Source: Chondrosia reniformis
Taxonomy: Eukaryota; Porifera; Demospongiae; Chondrillida; Chondrillidae
Direction of reading: 5' to 3'
Assembly: GCA_947172415.1 (NCBI GenBank)
Contig: OX359191.1
Coordinates: 1,736,001 to 1,800,000, forward strand
DNA length: 64,000 nt
How positions within the stretch are numbered: position 1 is the first letter of the stretch; every line of letters begins with the position of its first letter. Under the pieces are notes generated by a model, which saw nothing but the letters and a program-made list of their open reading frames with translations, searched no databases and was not told the origin of the DNA. The translations under genes and the position numbers were made by a program. Below are positions 44,561 to 57,000 of the stretch, one piece after another.

Positions 44561-45033
44561 CGATATCGATGGAATTGGATCCTTAGGATGAGCCAGTCTC
44601 TTCTATAATATCCTATTAATCAGCAATTCACGCTGTATATGGTAGAATGCCCCCATTTATTAGTATTATATAGCTTGTTGCCATGGCAATGGGGTATATA
44701 TACAGTTGTAACGCTTTGCTATTTTCAATAAAAGAATTATATAAAAGTGTTTATGTATATAATCTCTGGGTTGACACGTTCAATCTGATAATATATATAA
44801 TTTGTGTTGATGAACTAGGCTTAGCTAACCCCTATTACATACGTTTATATAATTCATGTATATACACCACTTCTCCTCAAATATTTTAATAATTTACACT
44901 ATAAGATAATGACCTAATACTACATCTCAAATAGTACTACACTGCATGTAACAATGCATAAATGTGTCTATTGCTACCTCTATGTCTACAGTTCTATAGG
45001 TATTATATGTATAGTTAAAGCTAAGGAGTTTAA
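44561..45033. other. Intergenic, nothing recognised
   Basis: AT-rich spacer between the ligase III 3' end side and the last exon of the sacsin-like gene. No gene, RNA or repeat I can support. Confidence 0.5.
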
Positions 45034-48000
45034 TTAAGAGGTATATGTGATACAATAGGCAGGGTAGGACTGGTCATTACGCTGCACAATGTAAACAGGC
45101 TTCAGTACATCAGATGTCCCCAGATCTCCCAAGATGCTGTCATAATGCTCATCTACATCTACTTGTTTTGCTTCGTTTTTCTTTTTCTTTAATAGACTGA
45201 GGTCATTCCTATTCTGTGTACAATCTTTAGCATCTCCTAGCAGGACCTTTGCTACTAGCATCTTACAGAGCCCATCTCTACCCCTGCCTACATATCCATG
45301 TGATACATTAGCATCTCTGGCAAAATAGGCTCCACGACCATATAGCCCAGCTCTGCTCTCCAGAACATCAAAGCTTCTTTGACCTTTATAAATTGCCTCT
45401 GCAACACTGACACTAGTGCCATGAAAAGCAGTCATTTCATTGCAGTACCCAAGTCTCTCTACAAGAAGACTTTTCCTCGAGGCATAATCTTTCCAGAGGA
45501 CAAGGTTCTGAATCCTTTCAATACAGAAGATTTGTGCTTGCATCTTCCCCATGCTACTGTAGAAACGTTCTGAGATGCTAATGTATTCGCTGCAAGAGGT
45601 TCTCAACGGAACAAGAACAAATTTTCGTTCTTTCATGCAGTTTGATAGCCAGTCTTTGGGCAAATCTAAGTATATATAAAGAAAAATTGTAGTATTTTAA
45701 CCTGGTTGAGGTCATACGTACAGTACAATGACATGTACGTACTGTGTATAATTATTCATAGAAAAATATATAAAAAGTTTGCAAGTATAACAGAGGCAAA
45801 GAAAGTAGTGAGTGTAACTAGATTAGTCCTTGTGTACTATATACATAGGTCTATATATACCGCTTGTATATACTATACATACATACATACTCATATACTC
45901 CATATAGGTCTATACTGCATGACTCAGTACTTTAAGCATACCAGTAGGACATTCTGCTTCCTCTCTGCAATTTGGCAAAACAGCCTCCACTTCATCCATC
46001 ATTTTTTTCACACTGGGAAAATTGTCTTCAATTGTTTTAAACACTTTATGCACTGCAGCCATGACCTCTTTTGCTTCAGAGAAGTGTCTCCTATAATAAC
46101 CAGCCGGAGCTTCCTTTGGAATAGTGTAGTCTGGATGGCGACACTGCATGAAGTGCCTGGATATTTGGAGTACCTGGGGCATCAAATCTACATTTGAATT
46201 CCATAATCTTTGCTTTTGTAACTCCTGACAGAGATCCTTAACGTTAGTATGGAATACAAGCTTCTGGTCCAGACCAAATAAAGCTAAAAATAAAGCCTTT
46301 AAACACTTTTCAGTACATTCATGTGCCAAAAAACACACCTGGGCGGGAAATACCTTAATGATGCTTACAGATGGATTCTCATTCAACAATCGGGCAGATG
46401 CATCTAGCAGGCTAGAAGCAGCTTCACAGTCATTTAAGGCCTGAATCAGCCACATTTTGGCCTCGATGGTATTGGGCTGAGGTTCTGGTTCCTCTTCAAC
46501 TTTGTCCTGCCATAGAGTATGCCTATAGCTACTGGAACCTCCACCCATCCACAAGCCACTACGACTAACCCTTGTATGTGTATAAGTGTCTCTCCTACCA
46601 CCTGTGGCCATATGAGAATCTGATTGGCCATAATTAGAACCATTAAAGGAGCTATATGATTGGCTATGGGTAGCAGGAGTAGTTATAGAAATGTACTGCT
46701 GTATTAACTGTTTCCTGATCTCCTTCAGCCTTTCAAGTTCAGCAAGAACCATTTCATATTCATCAGAAATAAGTGAAAGCACCACTTCACTGATTTGGGC
46801 AAAGTTAGCAGAAGTGCTCTTTAGGCATAAATATTGAAGATGATACAAGATTCGCTCAATCATGTGCGAGAATTGAGGTTGAGAGTAGTCAACTTTGACT
46901 TGATTAAATGTGTCTATTAGCTGTGCTCGGAGCTCCTCCACATTCTCAATGTTAAAGGAGAGTAGAGTAATAGGCTCTGCTGATGCTTTATCTAATGCAC
47001 TCAGTTCAGGAGTTAATGAATCTGTCTCAGTGAGTTTCCAAACTTTTAAGATTTCATTTTTCAGATACAAAGATGAAATGTATTTACTCAATAACAGCGG
47101 GTGACATTTGACATTCTCCTTGATTTCTTCATCTTTCTTGCATTTGGGCTTAACAACTAGCAAACAGGATGTTGGATTTCCATTATCATCAGTTTCAATA
47201 TTCACTATTTTTGCATTAATAACTTCTCCTTCTTTAGTCTTGTATTTAACAATTTCATTTATTCTGAAATTGCAGATAATAATATGATTCAAGAATGTTA
47301 CAAACCTAACATTCATGCCAATGTCAGACCCAGACTGGCTATCAGTATTATGCACATACATAGGTATTCGAAGTTCTGTCAGTAGTTTAGTAATCATAGA
47401 AGATTCACTGACAGAGATCATTTCTTTAAGAAAATAGCTATCTCGGATGACTCCATTGAACTGTTTATTCAATCCAGTTATCAAGTCATGGAGCAGCTTA
47501 TCATAGTTAACTGCATCCTTATGAGGTGTGATGTAAGCATGTATACTACAATTAGGTGGTTCATCAGTTGTAACCAAGCAAGAAATGTCTTCATTAGTGG
47601 AATTGGGTACTTCAGTACCATTCTTACTGCACAAAACGGTTTTAATCATCTGCACACACAAAATACGCAAAGAAGACAAACGCTGGGATAGTAATTCCAC
47701 AACTTCCTCAGAAGGTGGTTTCTGAGTATCATATTTGATCAATCTTAGCAGTCCAGTGAAGAACTGATCTGATTTTAAAATGGTTTCCAAATGAGTAACA
47801 AACTTGCATCCTTCACTATCATCCAACTCTTTTAATCTCTCTTCTGTACATTTATTGGCTTCATTCAACATCTGAGTATGAGCAGTTTCCTGGTATTCAT
47901 GTGATAACAGCTTCACATTCAACCAATCAGGAACAGTTACATTTCCATTTTCATCTTTTGGTGGAGGCAAAAGGAATTTTAAATGCTTAAGGGCATCCCC

Positions 48001-51000
48001 CAATCTATCTGCAAACCATGGTGTATCATTTAATACCAAAGTATCAGCTGGTTCCAAGGTATAGTCTTGTGAAAGAAGGGGAGGCACTGGGACAGGGGCT
48101 GGCTGCTCATGATTAGGAGTCACATTTCTAGCAAATGCTATAAATTTGTCATAGGCTACTATGGCAGCTGATTTACTGTTTGGATTAACAGCGTTTGGCT
48201 GCAGGTGACTGTGTAATGTCTTTAAAACTAGAGCACAATGGGAGATAGTTAATTCACGTGACACTCCAAGTAGTTCCAAAAACTTTGTCAGATGTTTGCA
48301 ATACTCTGGAACAAGCTGTATAAAAGGTATGAGATTTTCCTCACCTCTTTGTAGGAACTCCACCACATGCCTTCCAGGTAAAAGTTGAAAGTTACCTATG
48401 GAATCTTTATTATCCAGAAGAAGACAGTTGCATTTCTGAAGCATGTTGCAGAGCATAGGCTGATCTTCACAGGTATACCCATTGAGATATTCATAGTGTT
48501 CAAGAAACATGCTTTTAATGGTTTGAGAATGGAAGAATTTACCATGGCTTGGTAGAATTATATTATTGTGAAATATTTCTGATAATTTGATTAAATTGGT
48601 TGCCACTATTTTAGAATTTACAGTTGACACTCCTAAAGCTTCCAGCAATTCAGGGTTGATGCTTTTGGAAATTCTAAATGTCTCAGGTAGCATGGGTTTA
48701 GTGAAACATGCCAGTAAGCAACTTCCTTTTGTAGGGTGAATAACACTGTTTCTTAAAGTGATAAGTCCAGTGTGTGGCAGCTGACAATTATTGGGGAACA
48801 ATTTTTTAATTAGAGATACTTGCTCATGTTGAAATTTCCAGTTTTGTGATGGAATAAAGTTAATAGAAGAAGCCTTTCTCAGAAACAACACTTCTGCAGA
48901 ATTTAAAGCTTTAGATTTCGTTAGCTCAGCCCAATTTGTGAGATGATACAAAAGCAAATTACATTTTCTTAAATAAACTTTATTTGACAGATATGTTTCA
49001 TTAGCAAGCTGATTAGCAAATTTCAACCAAGAATCGTCTGTAACTTTATGGATTAACCCTACATTCTTTAGAAATTTAATCCATTTAGAGTTATTGAGGT
49101 TGGCAGGGGGAAAGTGATCTTCACTTAAAAATGCTTCAAACAGCATATTGTTGGGGTCATACAGTTGCTTTGCCATTACAGCTCCCTGTGGAGTAGTTAT
49201 GAAACTTAAATTGGAAAGTTGAGAGAATATTTCCTTCCATATTGAAGCATCTGGGTCAGAGCTAGTAATGTACAGTTTTTGTAGAAACTCAACATGCGAC
49301 AGAATGTCATCAGCTGAGCATACTGTAAAATACTGCAGTAAGTGAAAGTTGTAGAGGTTCAATAAATTAGGTACATCTTTAGTGTAAATTTGAATTTGTG
49401 CACATTTTATGAAGCTTTCACAGAAAGGAGGTATTTCTATAATTGCAAAATTTTTTTGGTGCCACAGTTCCTTTAATCCTTCATATGGTATAGAATTGGC
49501 TTCAATGGCTATGACCTTTGGAAAAGTGTTTACCTGTGTAAGTGTCCCATCAGTTAAAAGGAAGAGTGGGATTTCCTTCAACCATGGTTGGCACCCCTGC
49601 TTGAGCTGGGTTGCTTTGGCTAACAGAGACACCAAACTGTGCACATCCTTTGGCTTAACATTTTCAATTTTATCAAGAGAATGTTTGTGGTGGCATAGGA
49701 CCTTTAATAGCTCATCTGCATTATGAGAATGTGCAAAAAGTCCAGAGAACATGCTTGTAGCTATGTTTATCAACTTCTTATCTACAACAGGAACATTGAA
49801 CAAATCTAATAATGGAAGGTCAGTGTTGGAAGAGTAGAGTACCACTTTACCAAGACATAAGGGATATAGCTGATCAGTTGATGTTGGAACAACCGAAAAC
49901 CTTCCAAGCTTGCAATGATGTACAGGATGTACATCAGACAAAAAAGACCAGAATGTAACCAACTTTTGGATTGTTTCCTCATCTACTGGTAGTGGTCTGA
50001 TAGATCCATCTTGTGGTAGCAAGAGATGTTCAGCAACAAACTCAGGATGGTTTGAGAGTGACCTAATGATCCTTAAATTATCAAGCTTCAGATTTATAGG
50101 ACAAACTCTCTCAATATCTTCATGGACAAAATGACCTTTACAGTGTGGTAGCAGATCTGAATGTTTGGAGGCAAAGACTTCACACATTAACTTCAATTCA
50201 CCATCACTTGTTTTCATCAGTGGAAGTTGCTGTAAATACTGTTTCCAATTGCAATCATCTTCAATATCGCCTAAGCAGTATTTCAATAATGGTATTAATG
50301 ACTTTAATATGGTTTCTCTGTAGCATTCAAAATCAGCTGACATTTGGCGTAAATACTTCCTAACAGTTTGAGGATTGATAACACCCTCATATGAAATTTT
50401 ATTGCTTTCTGAAAGTCTAAGTGAATCTTTCAGATATTGAGCTACTTTGTAGGGAGCACATGTGAGAGGAAGATCTAACATTAACAAAGTCTCTGCTTCC
50501 AGATCATCATAAACGTGTTTGCGATAGAACAATCCCATTGTGGATCTGTCATTTGATAATGAAAGCCAAGCATTGTTACTCTGCATTGAAAGAAGAATTT
50601 TTGCCTTTTCCTCAAACAACATAACATACAGTTTCTCTGGGAGTTGAAACTCTTCTAATTTGCCAGGAGATGACACATTTGGAAAAAGACTATAATACCA
50701 TCCAGTGAAATGTTTAGGGTTCCAGGTGCTGAACTGCTTGCAATGTACCAACAGCTCATAATAAGCTTTTAGAACCACATTCTGTAGGAGTGATGCATTC
50801 CAATCTTTCAAAATGTGGCTTGTGCTGTGCTGAAGATCTCTTCTAGAGTCACTCAACCAAAAATGTCCATTTACATGAACTGGTAAGTCAGACTTAAGTG
50901 GAAGAGGTAGATAGCAAAACAAGGAATGGTCAGACTCAGAAACTGTAGCAAATGTCTTAGTTTCACAGGTACCATCAACCAGTTTGGCAGCAACTCCTCC

Positions 51001-54000
51001 CAGTGGTAGGAAGCTATGTTGGAACCCCAAGGTCAACAACTTTGGGTCCACATCTCTATTTCCATACCTCTTACTGACCAACCAAGTATTGTCTGATTCT
51101 ACATTTCTATATTCACTTAATTGCTTAGCAGTAATCTCACTTTGTGTATGTAATTCAATCTCCTTCCTTATTAACGAATGCAAAGACACTCTGTATATGA
51201 CCTGCGGGCTAAGACTACAAATGGGATCATCAGTCTCACCTTTCTTAGCAGCAGAGATAACCTTATACATTTTGTTATTGAATTCTTGAGATAGCTTTAA
51301 GTCATCTTTATTGAGAGTAGCAGTAGTGGAACCAAGTAATGTACATTGTTCATTAGCATCAATCTCAAAACATGAAATATGCTTCACTTCTTTTAGAAAG
51401 AGTAGAGTGTCTTCAATTCTTTCAACAAAACCTTTCAACAGCCCTCTAAGCTTAGGAACAGTCATTACTTCCCCACTATCTATGTGTTTATAGGCAAAGT
51501 GTTTTAGTGAATCTCTGGTAAGGGGAAGCCTAAAAATAACAAATCCATTAGGCCAACTTTGGTCACAGTCTTTAAATGAATCAGGGTTGGTTTGATGGAG
51601 CTTTTTAAGAGTTTCGTCAGAAAATGGCTTCATTTGGTCTTTTAGAACATCACTGAGACTACAATCCAGTTTGCGCAGTTTCCAGTGTCTACCAGGACTA
51701 ACTTTGGAACTCTTGGGTGCAAATTGAAGGGTTGGATCAAATGTGCAAAAGTCCTCAGGGATTCCTTCTTCGGAATGAGACACAAACATAGGACAATCTG
51801 TAATATGATAAGATACATTAAAACCAATTCCAAATCTTCCAATTGATTCAGGTGAATCCTTCTTTCCACCACAGCCAAGCTTGGTAATACCATCAATATC
51901 ATTCTTAGTGAACTTTCTGTTATTGAAAATCAAAAGGGAAGGAACACTTTGCAAGTCCTTCCAGTTCTCTTTCTGAGTGAAAAGCTTTTCATCTAGAAAT
52001 CGTCTGCAGTCAAGAATAAATGAAACTTCAGAAGCACCAGCATCATCTGCATTTTGAATGAACTCTTGAAACAGAGATGCATCAGCATGATAATTCTTTA
52101 GAATGCCACTAATGCGATCACACAAATCTTCATATTGCCCATAATCTGTTCCTTCTAAAAAGTCTAAATTTTCATATTTTGAGGATAAAGCTTCAACTGG
52201 ATTATCAATGCCTAGCCTCTGTGCAATTGAGAGAGAAATGTCTGGGTGTAAGCAATATCTGATGTCTTCAGTAGTAATCTGACCTAGGCTTCAGAGCCAA
52301 GATGAAACATTATCATCCATGTACATTAACTCAGACGTGTGCCTCAATACACTATCTTTATCTGGTAAATATAGGTCAAAGCTTTCTACACTTAGTCTAT
52401 CTGCCAAAGAAATTCTTCGCGCACATGAAATGACAAATTCAAGCACTTTCTGGTTTATACTCTCAAAATAAGTATTTTTGATTTTGCATAAAGTCTGCAC
52501 TATGTGAATAGGTTCGGCTCTATCTCTGACTCCAAGTTTTGTTAATAGTACTCTGTGATCATCTGGTGCTTTCATTAGAAATGGTGAGCATGTAAGATCT
52601 TCATTAAAAAAGACTTGATCAAATTTGTAAAAATGTTCACTAACCCATACAAAAGGTAAGGCTTTCAATGTTTCTAAAACTCTTAAAACCTCAGCAGATT
52701 CAGCTTTGTTATATTCATTAGGTTGGTTAGCACTCTTAATGCTTGAGGAGAAAGAAAAATAAATCTGGTCAGTAACTTTAGTCACAAAATTAAGAAGAGA
52801 CTTTCTTTCTTCCATTTCAATCTTATCACCACTAATTTCTGTAAAGGAGTTCCACCATTGCACAATAGTTGCTAAATGTTCCACCACATCAGCAACCTCT
52901 GGTTCAGACTGAAATTGCAAACATGCTGACAGCCTTTCATTAAAGGAATCATGTACAATTAGCCTTTTTGTAAAAACAACAGCTTCCTTACATGAAAGAT
53001 TCAGATTAGATGAAGCTTCAAATATGTTATCAGTTTCTTTCCAACATGTAAGATGCTGCAGTGGCTTCTTCTTTACTTGTAGAAATTGTACAACAGACAG
53101 CTGTTTAACAAGTTCTTTATCTTCATAACTTAATGAGCCATCATTATAAGGCTTAAGAGCATCATGAAAGTGGCATTCAACCAAGTATGACTGAAAATAT
53201 TGGCTTCGCTTCTCTGCTTTCTCAGGATCTAAATTAACTACTGATTTAGCCCTATCTATAACATCTGTGTTTCTCAACTTGACATGTGCCATTCCAAGCT
53301 CCTCAAGAATCTTCAATACTTTTTCATCTCCAGCAAATCGGTCTGATGGAAATTTCCTCTCACCATCCTCATCACCATCATAGAGGACAGCAAGTGCATG
53401 GACCTTTGGATTAATAAGGTCAACTGGGAGACACAACTGGTAATCATAGTTGGTTGGCACAAACTCAGTTTCCCTCAGCTTGTCCTTCAGCCACGAATGC
53501 TGCTCACACAATCCTTCAAAATGCCTTAATATAAATAATAGCACTTCATCTCTGATTTCAGATGAAACTTTCTTTATATTTGAAAGGAAGCGATCGCAAA
53601 ACTCCTTAAATGAATATCTTTCAAAATAGGTAAAGAGGGTAGGTGGTACATCAACTACAGGTTCATTCAAAGAGATTAAAACATCAAGAATGTTCTTACA
53701 CATTTCTTCATCAAAAGGTTTGATATGAAAATCGCTACTCAAAACTTGAACTTCCTGTGGAGATACCCAACAGCCACCAACTTCATTGGTCCTCAGCCAA
53801 ATTATCTTGCTATTTGTAGTCTTTAAGCTGGATTTAAAGCTTTCTGCTAGTACTGGTCGAACTGTATCCAGGACAGCACCTTCATGACAATGATGTGGAA
53901 ATATAGAATAGTAGGACTGCAGAAACTCTTCCATCATGTGACTGTCATGTGGTGCATACCTTGTGAGGCCTTGCAGCAATTCAAGCAGGGCACACACTAC

Positions 54001-57000
54001 AGCATCTTGGATTAAAAATTTATTCCAATCAGTTATTTTTAGCAACTTTCGATCTTGAGTAACTTCAAAATATCCATTTATATGAAAATGTAAAGTTGTA
54101 GTAAATGGAAGAGGCAAAAAGCAAGATATTCCACCTTCTGTTCTAAGTGGGATGTACTGATTACCCTCACCAATAGTCATTAATTTTACAGCAACTTCAG
54201 CAAAAGGCACAAGTCCAGATTCACTTTGATTTGAAGCATGCTGCAGACTTTCATTTATTCCAAGAGCTGAAGAAACCATCCACAAAGATGATTGAGATTT
54301 ATTGTCTAATACTTCCACAATTTGGGAAGATGGTGTCATTGAATTAGAAATATCTTTTGGCAGTGTAAACCTCTTCTTAAAATAGGTGCTTCCTGGATCA
54401 GTCCTTTCTATCAATAAAAGTTGATTTACCTCTGAATTCTGATCTGTTGTCTCATATAACTCTATCTGGTTAACATTCTGTAAGAACAACAACAAATTTG
54501 CAGCAGTTTCTGATAATGATCGCTTCAGTATATCCACCCTCTTAGATCCCTGAGAGAAAAGATCATCGCTTATCTCACTCACTATACCAGATTTACGGAA
54601 AGGAAATCTAAATAAGGTACCATCAAATCCATTAGGTGGAGGGCTAACAATGCTACACCCAAAGACACCTTCATAGGGAGCTATTTGGTCTGAGTAGTAC
54701 TCCTTCAGGCCTGTGTTTCGCTTCACAAAGTCAATCAGCATACCTGGTTTAGTTGGCTGCACTCTTTCTCCAAGATATTTCAGATTTGGATCAAATATCT
54801 GTAGCCAGTTCTTGGTAACAAAACTTGGAACATCTGTCAGATGATAGGTTGCACAAAACCCAACTCCAAAACGACCAATTTTTGTATGATCAGTGAGTTT
54901 GGTTTGTCCTGCTATTTTGCAGATATTCCTCAAATCACTTTCACTGAATGTCTTGTCGTTATATGCATACAAAGCTGGGCCTTGCCAAGCTGCCATTTCT
55001 TTAGTTACCAAGTGTGACTGTCCAAACTGCTTCCAAGATATAAGGAACTTTACTACAGTAGCTCCAGCATCATCAGCATTTTGTATCAGCTCCTTGAAAA
55101 CATCAATATTGTCACCGTAATCTTCCACAAGACATTTGATTCTATGAGTGATGGATTCATGAGGCCCAGTTGATTCATATTCAACCTCAAGAGCCTCTGA
55201 TGGAGCTACTTTGATACTTAGAGGTTGTATGCTGAAATATCTGGCTACCTCAGCTGTAACAGATTTGTGTAAAAAGTAAAGAGATTTCTCATCTTCTTTT
55301 ATGAGACCTTTCTCCAAGTATTGGTCATCGTAAATGAGTTCTGAAGGGGATTTTAAGTAATTAGCTGTACTTGGCAATACAAAATTAGGAATAGAGGGGC
55401 CTTTTTTAAATTTCACTACCTGATTAGCAACAGAGACAACAATGTCTAACTGCTCAGGGCTAAGTGTGCCATGTTGGCCTAGTGAGGAGTGTATCTCATG
55501 AACTACTTCCACTCCATCTTCAGCTGCCAAACACTTGGATACTCCACTCTCCAGCCACATATCTTTGTGGTCCCTCAGACACGATGCATCTTGTAGACTG
55601 TATCTGTAAGGAGCCAAAGAGCAGTTTCCTAATGGCTTCAAAGCACATTTGGCCTTTGTGACAAACTTGTACTCTGAGTCAATCCAAATACAAGCCTGCT
55701 CAGCATTTAAGAAGGAACAAGAAGACTGACCTGCAAAATATTCATATATTGATTTAATCATCATTAAAACTTCCTTGTCTTTCAATACATTACTTGGCAG
55801 AGAGGTTATATTAGCAAAGTGCTTCTCTACAGTGTTAGGAGTAACTACAGCAAACTCCTGTGATGTCACTCGTGGATAATCACTGGACAGAAATAGTAAC
55901 ACAGATCCTACCAAATGTGAGTGAGAGAGATCCAAACAGAGTTCTGCTGGAGAGCATAACCGGTTCACCTTACTCCCGGCCCACAGGAGCTGTTTAGGAT
56001 ATTTAGGAGGTGGGGATTGTTTAGAGAATAGAAATGGGATTGACTTCAAGCTCTGAAGCAAGTGTGCACACTTTCCGTTATTGAAGATTTCTGTTAAAAT
56101 AAGCAGAGATCGTTTAACTGCTTCTTCCTTTGACACTTTAGTTAGAGCCACTTGAACTGATCTAGCTCTCTCTTCTATAAAGTATAAAAAGGTCGTGTCG
56201 CTATCGATCACACTCTCCCATGTCTTAAGATTATACAGTCTCAGTTTAGAAAGTACCTTATCATAATCTTTTGGAGGAAAAGGAGAGTCAAAGGGGAGAA
56301 AGAAATCTTTTAGCTTACTATCCTTGGGGTCATAAAGCTTACAAATATACTGTAAGGGACCATTTGCTGTGGGAATTATGGCTGTCTTACTTATAAACTG
56401 CTCCAATTCGCTATTTTGGTACTCTGGGTGAGAGCACTCAATCAACCACAGCAGTAGAGCATTTCTCATTGTAAAGTGCTGTTTAGTGGCAAATGGATAT
56501 AATTTCTGAGCAAACTGCCCCAGTGAGGAAGGTACCACTCCAACTGCCCTCTGGTAAAGGTCTATATCTTCATGACAGACTTTCAATATGTTGTCAGGGA
56601 AAGGAATATTTGTTGGAAATTGAATAGTTGATAAAGGCAAAATGTAAACATGTGGTGACATCAGATTTGTAAAATGACTTCCTCCCTTTCCCACCCCACA
56701 CTCAAATATAGGTAGTGATCTGATAAAAGTCAATTTATTGCTTGTCAAACTGTTGAGTGATTGACCAGCTGAAGATAGATATGAACGAAGTAGTCTTTTT
56801 TGCTCATCATTAAGTAACTGAGATACTCTTTGAGCAACCTCAGGTAAATTAGGCAAGACATGGAGAAGACCTTTGGGACTCAGCTTAGGCAAATATTGAT
56901 TTAATTCTGGTCCTAATCTGAAATAACAATGTGAATTTTTAACTAAAACACAACCCAACAATTGTGCCATGTCATTTACGTCTCGGTTTGATCCACTGCA

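Noticed and set aside
46020-46200. HEPN ribonuclease motif (R-x6-H in RHFMQCRH)
   Set aside because: The spacing could fit R-x4-6-H, but sacsin-type HEPN domains are regarded as nucleotide or dimer modules and the surrounding residues do not match the RNase form.
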